Assembly: GCF_001613085.1 (NCBI RefSeq) | Contig: NZ_BDBR01000037.1 | Coordinates: 53,687 to 117,686, forward strand | Origin: Nocardia salmonicida NBRC 13393 | Lineage (GTDB): Bacteria > Actinomycetota > Actinomycetes > Mycobacteriales > Mycobacteriaceae | Direction of reading: 5' to 3' | Length of the DNA stretch: 64,000 bases | Shown here: one piece after another, positions 16,569-24,644 of the stretch | Layout of the letters: each line of letters begins with the position of its first letter | How positions within the stretch are numbered: position 1 is the first letter of the stretch | Made by a program: the position numbers and the translations under genes | Notes under the pieces: generated by a model | Database searches by the model: none | What the model was told of the DNA's origin: nothing | The model's input: the letters and a program-made list of their open reading frames with translations, nothing else

Positions 16569-17396
16569 CTAGCGCTGGGTGCTGCCCGCGTCGATGGGCA
16601 ACGTCACCGCGGTGATGTAGCGGCCCTCGTCCGAGGCCAGGAACAGGGCGGCGTTGGCGATGTCGACCGGGTCGACCCACGGGATGGGCAGCATGTTCAT
16701 CGTCACGGCCGCCTCGGCGAATTCCTCGCGGGTGGGGTTGTCCCGGTCGGGCCGGAACACCTTGCGCACCATGTCGTTCTGGATCATCGGGGTGTCGACA
16801 TTGGTCGGATGCACCGAATTCACCCGGACATGGTGCGGGGCGAGCTCTTTCGCCAGCGACCGCATCAGTCCCACCACGCCGTGTTTGGCGGCGGTGTAAT
16901 GCGCGACGCCGACCAAGCCGCGAAGCCCGGCGATAGAGCTTGTCAGGACCATCGCGCCGCCGCCGCGCGCGATCAGGTGCGGGGTGGCGGCCTTGCACGT
17001 CTGCCACACGCTGGTCAGGTTGACGTCGATCATCGTCTGCCACTGCTGTTCGGTCAGTTCCAGTGCGCCGCCGCTGGAACTGATTCCGGCGGTGGCGCAG
17101 ACGATGTCGAGGCCACCCAGCTGCTCGGTCGCGGCGTCGACCGCGGCCCGCAGCGCCGCGCCGTCGCGGACGTCGACGGTCGCGGCGACGATCCGCGCGC
17201 CTGTCGACTCGACCGCGCGCACGGTCTCGGCGAGGTCGTCGTGGGTCGCTCCCGGCGACACCACGGTCTCGACCGGCCCGCAGATATCGACGGCGACGAT
17301 GTCGGCGCCTTCCTCGGCCAGCCGGATCGCCTGTGCGCGGCCGATGCCGCGCGCGGCGCCGGTGATCAGCGCGATCTTGCCCGAAACCCGTCCCAT
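16569..17396 (-). CDS. Mycofactocin-coupled SDR family oxidoreductase
   Basis: A 275-residue SDR with TGAARGIGRAQ, an insertion rich in acidic and hydrophobic residues after DIC, catalytic YTAAK, VHPTNVDTPMI, and PWVDPVDIANAALFLASDE before DAG. The long cofactor-side insertion is typical of the mycofactocin-associated SDRs, which hold NAD tightly and pass electrons to the peptide cofactor mycofactocin. ATG 17396 is chosen over an ATG nine codons upstream because AAGGTG lies 5 nt before it. It is two bases from the upstream SDR, forming a tandem pair. Confidence 0.83.
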   Translation of the reverse strand: MGRVSGKIALITGAARGIGRAQAIRLAEEGADIVAVDICGPVETVVSPGATHDDLAETVRAVESTGARIVAATVDVRDGAALRAAVDAATEQLGGLDIVCATAGISSSGGALELTEQQWQTMIDVNLTSVWQTCKAATPHLIARGGGAMVLTSSIAGLRGLVGVAHYTAAKHGVVGLMRSLAKELAPHHVRVNSVHPTNVDTPMIQNDMVRKVFRPDRDNPTREEFAEAAVTMNMLPIPWVDPVDIANAALFLASDEGRYITAVTLPIDAGSTQR

Positions 17397-17397
17397 G

Positions 17398-18195
17398 TCA
17401 CACCTTCTGAGTAAGTCCGGCATCGACCACGAGTTGGATTCCCGTCACGTAACGGGACTCGTCGGATGCGAGGAAGAGCACGGCATTGCTGATGTCGACC
17501 GGATCCACCCACGGAACGGGGAGAATCGTGCGGCGGGCGAGCGCCTCCGCCGCGTCCTCGCGGGTCGGATTCGGCAGGTCGGGGCGCAGTTTGGCGTACA
17601 CGGCGGCATTGAGGATCATCGGCGTCGCGACCGAGCCTGGATGCACCGTGTTCACCCGGATCCCGCGCGGGCCGAGTTCATTGGCCAGTGTGCGGGCGAG
17701 GCCGACCACGGCGTGCTTGCTCGCCGAGTAGTGCGCGGCCGCGGCCGCGCCGACGATGCCGTTGGTGGAGCTCACGATCACGACCGAGCCGCCGTCGGTC
17801 AGAGCCGGAACGGCCGCCCGCACGGTGTGCCACATGCCGGTGAGGTTGATGTCGATGGTGCGCTGCCAGGCCTGGTCCGTCAGTTCCCAGGACAGGCCGA
17901 GGTCGGTGTAGATGCCGGCGTTGGCCACGATCACGTCGAGGCGGCCCAGTGCGGCGACGCCGTCGGCGACGGCCACATCGAGCTGCGCCTGATCGCGCAC
18001 GTCGGCGACGCCGGTGACGCACAGGCGGCCCACCGACTCGACTTCCCTTGCTGTCTGGGCCAATTCGTCCGCGGCGGCCTCGATATCGAGGGCGATGATG
18101 TCGGCGCCTTCCTCGGCCAGCCGACGGCAATGGGCGCGCCCCATTCCCCCGGCCGCGCCGGTGACCAGCGCGACGGCGTTCTGCATGCGGTTCAT
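17398..18195 (-). CDS. Mycofactocin-coupled SDR family oxidoreductase
   Basis: A 265-residue SDR with TGAAGGMGRAH, NAGIY, catalytic YSASK, VHPGSVATPMI and PWVDPVDISNAVLFLASDE, very similar in layout to its downstream neighbour and probably its duplicate. Family members oxidise alcohols or hydroxysteroids with tightly bound NAD. It is divergent from the reductase gene at 18389; the space between holds two copies of the island palindrome. An internal ATG at 18186 is an alternative start. Confidence 0.83.
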   Translation of the reverse strand: MNRMQNAVALVTGAAGGMGRAHCRRLAEEGADIIALDIEAAADELAQTAREVESVGRLCVTGVADVRDQAQLDVAVADGVAALGRLDVIVANAGIYTDLGLSWELTDQAWQRTIDINLTGMWHTVRAAVPALTDGGSVVIVSSTNGIVGAAAAAHYSASKHAVVGLARTLANELGPRGIRVNTVHPGSVATPMILNAAVYAKLRPDLPNPTREDAAEALARRTILPVPWVDPVDISNAVLFLASDESRYVTGIQLVVDAGLTQKV

Positions 18196-18267
18196 CGGGC
18201 GCCCCCGGAATATCTGGTGTCCACGAGCCCGACGCTAGGGTCGTCGGCCACCGTGTCCGCCCTGGTC

Positions 18268-18284
18268 TTCCCGGTCAGCGGGCT
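18268..18284. promoter_or_regulatory. TTCCCG-N5-CGGGCT copy of the island palindrome
   Basis: TTCCCG and CGGG around GTCAG; four central pairs per side match. It lies 29 bp centre to centre from the better copy at 18297-18313, in the divergent region between the SDR pair and the KshB-like gene. Confidence 0.4.
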
Positions 18285-18296
18285 GTGCGCGGCGAT

Positions 18297-18313
18297 CTCC
18301 CGGCTACCGGGAG
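18297..18313. promoter_or_regulatory. CTCCCGG-N3-CCGGGAG palindrome
   Basis: Perfect 7-bp arms around CTA, about 75 nt before the reductase GTG at 18389 and 100 nt before the divergent SDR start. It is one of the best copies of the motif that recurs at 7711, 10052 and 11688. Confidence 0.55.
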
Positions 18314-18388
18314 CCATGGGCTCCGCAATGTCGCCGGGCCTGCGACGGTTGCTCCGCAACGCCGGTTCTGTGATCGAGGAGGACACCA

Positions 18389-19444
18389 GTGACGAGGGCG
18401 ACTGTCGACGTTCCGCGTGGCTCGCGGGTGGTGACGCTGCGGGTGTCGGCGGTGATCGAGGAGACCGAGGATGCCCGCTCGCTGGTGTTCGATGTGCCCG
18501 ATGCGGTCGCCGACCGCTTCGCCTATCGGCCTGGCCAGTTCCTCACGCTGCGTATCCCGAGCGCGCGGACGGAGGCGGTGGCGCGCTGCTACTCGCTGGC
18601 GAGTTCGCCGTTCACGGGCGATCCGCCGCAGGTCACGGTCAAACGCACGCCCGGCGGTTACGGCTCGAACTGGTTGTGCGACAACATCTCTGTCGGCGAC
18701 ACCCTCGATGTGCTGCCACCGCAAGGAACCTTCACGCCGTCCTCCCTCGACACCGATTTGCTGTTATGGGCGGCGGGCAGCGGCATCACACCGGTGATGT
18801 CGATCCTGCGCTCGGCCCTGGCGCAAGGCGCGGGCCGGGTGGTGCTGTTCTACGCCAATCGCGACCAGGAATCGGTCATCTTCGCTGATGCCCTGCGTGA
18901 TCTCGTCGCGCGGTATCCGGGCCGAATCACCGTGGCGCACTGGCTCGAATCCCTCCAGGGCCTGCCGACCGCGGCGCAGCTGGCCGAGTTCGCCGCGCCG
19001 TATCCGTCCTTCGAGTCATTCGTGTGCGGGCCGGGCCCGTTCATGTCGGCGGTGACCGAGGCGCTGTCCGGCGCCGGATGGCCGCGCGAGCGCATCACCA
19101 CCGAGGTATTCGTCTCGCTGTCCGGTGATCCCTTCGCCGAGCCCACGCCCCTCGACCCCGTCGACGCCGAGGATGCCGCGCGCGTGGAGGTGGAGCTCGA
19201 CGGGACGGTGCACGCGCTGAGCTGGCCGCGCTCGCGCACTCTCGTCGACGTGATGCTCGCCGACGGACTCGATGTCCCCTATTCCTGCCGCGAGGGCGAA
19301 TGCGGTTCGTGCGCGTGCACCGTCGTCGACGGCGAGGTGACCATGACCAACGCGGCGATCCTCGATCAGGAGGACATCGACGCCGGCTACGCCCTGGCCT
19401 GCCAGGCCCGTCCGCGCACCGACCAGGTCCGTATCCGCTTCTGA
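18389..19444 (+). CDS. kshB: Ferredoxin reductase component of a Rieske oxygenase, KshB-like
   Basis: A 351-residue three-domain reductase. The FAD domain has YRPGQFLTLRI and RCYSLAS, the NAD domain has GSGITPVMS and CGPGPFM, and a C-terminal plant-type [2Fe-2S] domain has CREGECGSCAC and ALAC. This order is that of KshB, which passes electrons from NADH to the KshA oxygenase in 9alpha-hydroxylation. The GTG start follows GAGGAGG. A match to the Rieske protein at 4794 is plausible but not proven. It contains a rare TTA codon (LLLWAA). Confidence 0.85.
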   Translation: MTRATVDVPRGSRVVTLRVSAVIEETEDARSLVFDVPDAVADRFAYRPGQFLTLRIPSARTEAVARCYSLASSPFTGDPPQVTVKRTPGGYGSNWLCDNISVGDTLDVLPPQGTFTPSSLDTDLLLWAAGSGITPVMSILRSALAQGAGRVVLFYANRDQESVIFADALRDLVARYPGRITVAHWLESLQGLPTAAQLAEFAAPYPSFESFVCGPGPFMSAVTEALSGAGWPRERITTEVFVSLSGDPFAEPTPLDPVDAEDAARVEVELDGTVHALSWPRSRTLVDVMLADGLDVPYSCREGECGSCACTVVDGEVTMTNAAILDQEDIDAGYALACQARPRTDQVRIRF

Positions 19445-19459
19445 GGCGAAAGGTGTGCT

Positions 19460-20962
19460 GTGGCAACCGATACCGCGCGATCCGATGTCGGATTCGGCTC
19501 GGACCGTGGGCCGGTGCTGGCCTCGCTGATGCTCGCCACCGGACTCGTCGCGCTCGACTCGACGATCCTGGCGACCGCGGTGCTGTCGATCACCGACAGT
19601 CTCGGCGATTTCACGCTGTTCCCGTGGCTGTTCACGATCTATCTGCTCGCCCAGGCGGTCACCGTGCCGATCTACGGCGCGCTCGCCGACACGTTCGGTC
19701 GCAAACCGGTGATGCTGTTCGGCATCGCGGTGTTCGCGCTCGGCTCCCTGCTGTGTGGGTCGGCGAGCAGCATGCTCGCCCTGATCGTGTTCCGCGCCGT
19801 CCAGGGCATCGGCGCCGGCGCCATCCAGCCGACGACCATGGTCATCGCCGGTGACCTGTACACGCTGGCCGAACGTGCCACGGTCCAGGGCTATCTGGCC
19901 GGGGTGTGGGCGGTGGCGTCGGTGACGGGGCCGCTGCTCGGCGGCATCTGCGCCGACTACCTCGGCTGGCGGTGGATCTTCCTGGTCAACCTGCCGCTGG
20001 CCGCGCTCGCCGCGTGGATGCTGGTCCGCAACTTCCACGAGTCCGTACCCCGGCGTCGTCGGCGCATCGACTACGCGGGAGCGGTGCTGTTGACGCTCGG
20101 GGCGGGGGCGCTGGTGCTCGGACTGCTCGAAGGTGGGCACGCCTGGGCGTGGGGGTCGCCGGTCGGCTTCGCGGTGTTCGGTTGCGCCGCACTGTCGCTC
20201 GCGCTGTTCGTGGTCGTGGAAGCGCGGGCCGCGCAGCCGATTCTGCCGTTGTGGGTGTTCACCCGGCGGGTGGTGGTCGCGAGCTGTGTCGCGGCCATGC
20301 TCGGTGGGGCGCTGCTGTTCGGGTTCACCACCTATGTGCCGATGTTCAATCAGGGTGTGCTCGGTACGAGTGCTCTGGTCGCGGGGCTCGTCACCGGCGC
20401 GCTCACCCTCGGCTGGCCCTTGGCGGCGGCCCGTGCGGGAAAGGTGTACCTGCGCTTCGGCTTTCGCACCTGCGCCGTGCTCGGTAGTACCGTGGCGGCG
20501 ATCGGCGCGGCGACGACGCTGCTCCTCGACGAGAACTCGGCGCTGTGGCAGGTCGCCGCCTCGTGTTTCGTGGTCGGCGCGGGCATGGGGTTGGTGGCCA
20601 CACCCACGCTCATCGCGGCGCAGACGAGCGCGCAGTGGACCGAACGTGGCGTCGTCACCTCGGCCACTTTGTTCGCGCGGTCACTCGGCAGTGCGGTGGG
20701 GGTGCCCGCGTTCGGCGCGATCGTCAACGCGCGCCTCGGTGACGTGGGTGAGCCGTCGCCGCAATCACTCTCGGCCGCAACACATCTCGTGTTCTCGACC
20801 ATCGCGGCGATGACCGTCGTACTGGTGGCCGCGTGTGCGGCGATCCCGGGCCGGGCCTCGCAATTTCCTGTCCATCCAGCGGGAGAGCCCGCCCCGGTGC
20901 GCGGTCTCGGCCACGAGCATGGGGTGGAATCACCAGAAGAGAAGAGGGAGCCAGGATGCTGA
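19460..20962 (+). CDS. MFS transporter, DHA2 (EmrB/QacA) type
   Basis: A 500-residue membrane protein with about 14 hydrophobic segments. It has LDSTILATAV in the first helix and ADTFGRKPVMLFG in loop 2-3, the classical MFS motif A region. The DHA2 group mostly exports drugs by proton antiport. Placed between KshB and HsaE, it could move a pathway intermediate or protect from one. It overlaps the next gene by 7 nt. Confidence 0.85.
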   Translation: MATDTARSDVGFGSDRGPVLASLMLATGLVALDSTILATAVLSITDSLGDFTLFPWLFTIYLLAQAVTVPIYGALADTFGRKPVMLFGIAVFALGSLLCGSASSMLALIVFRAVQGIGAGAIQPTTMVIAGDLYTLAERATVQGYLAGVWAVASVTGPLLGGICADYLGWRWIFLVNLPLAALAAWMLVRNFHESVPRRRRRIDYAGAVLLTLGAGALVLGLLEGGHAWAWGSPVGFAVFGCAALSLALFVVVEARAAQPILPLWVFTRRVVVASCVAAMLGGALLFGFTTYVPMFNQGVLGTSALVAGLVTGALTLGWPLAAARAGKVYLRFGFRTCAVLGSTVAAIGAATTLLLDENSALWQVAASCFVVGAGMGLVATPTLIAAQTSAQWTERGVVTSATLFARSLGSAVGVPAFGAIVNARLGDVGEPSPQSLSAATHLVFSTIAAMTVVLVAACAAIPGRASQFPVHPAGEPAPVRGLGHEHGVESPEEKREPGC

Positions 20963-21741
20963 CAACCGGCATGCGCGCCGAGCTCGCCGCCGAACTGGCG
21001 CGGGCGGAGCTGGACCGGGTGGCCGTGTCCCCCATCGTCGACCGGTATCCGGGCATCGATGTGGTGGACGCCTACGAGGTCCAGCTGCTCAATATCCGGC
21101 GCAGGCTCGACGGCGGTGCGAAGGTCGTCGGGCACAAGGTGGGGCTGTCGTCGAAGGCGATGCAGCAGATGATGGGCGTCGACGAGCCCGATTACGGTCA
21201 CCTGCTCGCCGATATGGAGGTCTTCGAGGACGTCCCCGTCGACACCTCGAAGTTCCTGCTTCCCCGGGTGGAGGTCGAGGTCGGGTTCATCCTCGGCGCG
21301 GACCTGCCCGGCGAGGACTGCACCGAAGCCGATGTCCTCGCCGCGACCGTCGCCTACGCCCCGTCGATCGAGCTGATCGACTCGCGGATCACCGATTGGA
21401 AGATCGGGCTGGCCGACACGATTTCCGACAACGCGTCCTCGGCCGGGTTCGTTCTCGGCAAGGAGCGAGTCGCCCCGGGCGATATCGACATCACCGCGAT
21501 CGACGCCGTGCTCACCCGCAACGGTGAGGTCGTCGCCGAAGGCCGCAGCGACGCGGTCCTCGGCGATCCGACGATCGCGGTCGCCTGGCTGGCGCGCAAG
21601 GTCGCGACCTTCGGGGTGCGGCTCACCGCCGGTGACATCGTGTTGCCCGGCTCCTGTACCCGCGCGATCGACGCCAGACCCGGCGACGACTTCCTCGCCG
21701 ACTTCGCCGGACTCGGCTCTGTCCGCTTGTCGTTCACCTGA
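20956..21741 (+). CDS. hsaE: 2-hydroxypenta-2,4-dienoate hydratase
   Basis: The 261-residue protein has GHKVGLSSKAMQQMMGV, PDYGHLL, the metal-ligand region PRVEVEVGF and SIELIDSRI, all marks of the MhpD/BphE/HsaE hydratase family. It adds water to 2-hydroxypentadienoate (or hexadienoate) to give 4-hydroxy-2-oxo acids for the aldolase. ATG 20956 is favoured by a GAGGGAG stretch upstream and by overlap with the transporter stop. It is followed by the dehydrogenase and the aldolase, the usual trio. Confidence 0.92.
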   Translation: MLTTGMRAELAAELARAELDRVAVSPIVDRYPGIDVVDAYEVQLLNIRRRLDGGAKVVGHKVGLSSKAMQQMMGVDEPDYGHLLADMEVFEDVPVDTSKFLLPRVEVEVGFILGADLPGEDCTEADVLAATVAYAPSIELIDSRITDWKIGLADTISDNASSAGFVLGKERVAPGDIDITAIDAVLTRNGEVVAEGRSDAVLGDPTIAVAWLARKVATFGVRLTAGDIVLPGSCTRAIDARPGDDFLADFAGLGSVRLSFT

Positions 21742-21794
21742 GCCGACCCCACTCCGCCGGCCTGCCCGGCCGCTATTCCACGAGGAGGCCGACC

Positions 21795-22703
21795 GTGTCC
21801 CACGGTTCCGTCACCGCCGCGATCGTAGGATCCGGCAACATCAGCACCGATCTGCTCTACAAGCTGCTGCGCTCGGAGTCCATCGAGCCGCGCTGGATGA
21901 TCGGCATCGACCCCGAGAGCGAAGGGCTCGAACGCGCTCGCGGGCTGGGCCTGGAAACCTCCGCCGAAGGTGTGGACTGGCTGCTCGCCCAGGACGAGAA
22001 GCCCGACATGGTGTTCGAGGCGACGTCGGCCTACGTCCACCGCGCCGCCGCGCCCCGGTACGCCGAACTCGGCATCCGCGCCGTCGACCTCACCCCCGCC
22101 GCGGTCGGCCCGGCCGTGGTGCCGCCGGTGAACCTGGCCTCGCTACTGGACGCGCCGAACGTCAACATGATCACCTGCGGTGGCCAGGCCACCATCCCGA
22201 TCGTCGCCGCCGTCTCCCGGGTCGTGCCGGTGCCCTACGCCGAGATCGTCGCCTCGGTTTCGTCCAATTCCGCAGGCCCCGGCACCAGGGCGAATATCGA
22301 TGAGTTCACCAAGACCACCAGCCGTGGCGTCGAGACCATCGGTGGTGCGCAGCGCGGCAAAGCGATCATCATCTTGAACCCCGCCGAACCGCCGATGATC
22401 ATGCGCGACACCATCTTCTGCGCCATTCCCGACGATGCCGACCACGATGCGATCGCTGCGTCGATCCATCGAATGGTCGCCGATATCCAGCAGTACGTGC
22501 CCGGCTACCGGTTGCTCAACGAACCCCAGTTCGACGAACCTTCCGTCGTCTCCGGTGGGCTGGCGAAGGTATCGGTGTTCGTCGAAGTCGAAGGCGCGGG
22601 CGATTTCCTGCCGCCCTACGCGGGCAACCTCGACATCATGACCGCCGCCGCCACTCGCGTCGGCGAGGTCATGGCCGAACAGATCCTGTCGACTCGGGTG
22701 TGA
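21795..22703 (+). CDS. hsaG: Acetaldehyde/propionaldehyde dehydrogenase (acylating)
   Basis: A 302-residue enzyme with NAD motif GSGNIST near residue 12, catalytic Cys128 in MITCGG, and NSAGPGTRANIDEFT. It converts the aldehyde released by the aldolase into acyl-CoA and works in a complex with it, channelling the product. GTG start with GAGGAGG upstream. It lies 86 nt before the aldolase gene, rather far for such a pair. Confidence 0.92.
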   Translation: MSHGSVTAAIVGSGNISTDLLYKLLRSESIEPRWMIGIDPESEGLERARGLGLETSAEGVDWLLAQDEKPDMVFEATSAYVHRAAAPRYAELGIRAVDLTPAAVGPAVVPPVNLASLLDAPNVNMITCGGQATIPIVAAVSRVVPVPYAEIVASVSSNSAGPGTRANIDEFTKTTSRGVETIGGAQRGKAIIILNPAEPPMIMRDTIFCAIPDDADHDAIAASIHRMVADIQQYVPGYRLLNEPQFDEPSVVSGGLAKVSVFVEVEGAGDFLPPYAGNLDIMTAAATRVGEVMAEQILSTRV

Positions 22704-22789
22704 TCATGACCGATTCGTCAGCCCTCGACACCATCACCCCCGAGGCCCTGCGCTCGTCGCAGTCGAGCCGGGCGTAAGGAGACTCGACC

Positions 22790-23824
22790 GTGCCATTCTC
22801 TGCTGATCTCGACATCAGGATCACCGACACCTCCCTGCGTGACGGCTCCCACCACAAACGCCACCAATTCACCACCACCGAAGTCCGCGACATCGTCGCC
22901 GCCCTCGACAACGCCGGCGTACCCGTCATCGAAGTCACCCACGGCGACGGCCTCGGCGGCTCCTCCTTCAACTACGGATTCTCCAAAACCCCCGAACAAG
23001 AACTCATCACCATCGCCGCCCACACAGCCAAAAACGCCAAAATCGCGTTCCTCATGCTGCCCGGCGTCGGCGTCAAAGAAGACATCAAGATCTCCCAAGA
23101 CAACGGCGCCTCCATCTGCCGCATCGCCACCCACTGCACCGAAGCCGACGTCTCCGTCCAACACTTCGGCTACGCCCGCGACCTCGGTCTGGAAACCGTC
23201 GGCTTCCTCATGATGTCGCACACCCAACCCCCCGAAGCCCTCGCCGAACAGGCTCGGATCATGGCCGACGCAGGCTGCCAGTGCGTCTACATCGTCGACT
23301 CCGCCGGCGCGCTGGTCCTCGAACAAGTCTCCGACCGCCTCTCCGCCGTCGTTGCCGAACTCGGCACCGACGCCCAAGTCGGATTCCACGGCCACGAAAA
23401 CCTCGGCCTCGCCGTCGCCAACTCCGTCTACGCCGTGCGTGCGGGAGCCACCCAGATCGACGGCTCCACCCGCCGCTTCGGCGCCGGCGCCGGCAACACC
23501 CCCGTCGAGGCGTTCGTCGGTGTCGCCGACAAACTCGCCATCACCACCGGTGTCGATTTCTTCGCCATCGCCGATGCCGCCGAAGATGTCGTCCGCCCCG
23601 CCATGCCCCAGGAATGCCTACTCGACCGCCAATCACTGATGATGGGCTACGCGGGCGTGTACTCCAGCTTCCTCAAGCACGCCGAACGCCAAGCCGAACG
23701 CTACGGCGTCTCCGCCGCCGAAATGCTCGTCCGCGCGGGCAAACGCAAACTCGTCGGCGGCCAGGAAGACCAGCTCATCGACATCGCCTTGGAACTCCAG
23801 CGCGAAGCCTCCGTCACCATCTGA
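22790..23824 (+). CDS. hsaF: 4-hydroxy-2-oxovalerate aldolase
   Basis: The 344-residue protein carries DTSLRDGSHHKRHQF at the N-terminus with the metal and catalytic residues, and GFHGHENLGLAVANS with two metal-binding His. It cleaves 4-hydroxy-2-oxo acids to pyruvate and an aldehyde that is passed to HsaG. The GTG start has AAGGAG 8 nt upstream. Codon use differs clearly from its neighbours: Glu, Lys and Gln are mostly GAA, AAA and CAA here but GAG, AAG and CAG in hsaE and hsaG. Confidence 0.93.
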   Translation: MPFSADLDIRITDTSLRDGSHHKRHQFTTTEVRDIVAALDNAGVPVIEVTHGDGLGGSSFNYGFSKTPEQELITIAAHTAKNAKIAFLMLPGVGVKEDIKISQDNGASICRIATHCTEADVSVQHFGYARDLGLETVGFLMMSHTQPPEALAEQARIMADAGCQCVYIVDSAGALVLEQVSDRLSAVVAELGTDAQVGFHGHENLGLAVANSVYAVRAGATQIDGSTRRFGAGAGNTPVEAFVGVADKLAITTGVDFFAIADAAEDVVRPAMPQECLLDRQSLMMGYAGVYSSFLKHAERQAERYGVSAAEMLVRAGKRKLVGGQEDQLIDIALELQREASVTI

Positions 23825-24041
23825 GGCGACCGGTCGGCATCTGAGCGGCACAGCTTCGCCCCGCGTGAATCACGGAGGAATGGTGACTCACCACGAAGGA
23901 AGCGGTGCCGTTATGGTGTTGCACGCGAGATCCTCTGTCCGGGTGGACATTCCGACTCGATCGGCTAGCGTCTCATGCACGCCGATCGGTTCGGCATTTT
24001 CTCCTCGGCGTCGACGTGCGAGCATCGCACGCGAGGTCTTG

Positions 24042-24641
24042 ATGAAGTGGGGGATCATGGCCCAGCGGAGTAATCGCAGGCGTCAGGGCGAGGTACTGAT
24101 CACGTCCGACACCACACCCTCACACGGCTTGGACCAGGTGCGCGTCAGCGGCACTGTCTCCCTGGCTGTTTCACCGGAAAAGCTGTGGGACTCGTTGTCC
24201 CAGCCGGAGCACATCGCCTCGTGGATGTCCGAACTCCACGCCTGGACCGGCCCGGCAACGGATCGAGTCGGCGCCGGTCGCGAACTCGCCGCACAGGTTC
24301 AGATGTTCCACATGATCCACGACGTGCGCTTGGTCGTCACCGAATACCGCCCGACCCTCGGTTGGACGATGACATGCGGCGGGGTAACCGGGGTCGCTGT
24401 CGCCTTCACCGTGGAAGTCGAGCAGCTGCGAGACGTTACCCGCGCGACGCTTCGAACCAGCCTGCACGGCCAGGTATTGCGGGACGCCGATGTGGTCGTG
24501 CTTCGTCACGCCATCCAGTCCGGACTGGACTCGAGCCTGCGTCGGCTGGCCGACATCGCACACCCCGATATCGCCGCCCATCCGTTCCCGGTAGCCCTCG
24601 GTTACCACCCGACACGGGACAGGGCCGCCGGTTTCCCCTGA
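24042..24641 (+). CDS. SRPBCC family protein (polyketide cyclase/dehydrase-like)
   Basis: A 199-residue protein whose central part (VSGTVSLAVSPEKLWDSLSQ, then PEHIASWM) is the start of an SRPBCC/START-like fold, a hydrophobic-cavity ligand-binding fold. The middle strand region LGWTMTCGGVTGVAVAFTVE and a final helix fit. GAGG lies 5 nt before ATG 24042; ATG 24057 is possible. There is no clear operon partner. Ligand and reaction are unknown. Confidence 0.75.
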   Translation: MKWGIMAQRSNRRRQGEVLITSDTTPSHGLDQVRVSGTVSLAVSPEKLWDSLSQPEHIASWMSELHAWTGPATDRVGAGRELAAQVQMFHMIHDVRLVVTEYRPTLGWTMTCGGVTGVAVAFTVEVEQLRDVTRATLRTSLHGQVLRDADVVVLRHAIQSGLDSSLRRLADIAHPDIAAHPFPVALGYHPTRDRAAGFP

Positions 24642-24644
24642 TAG

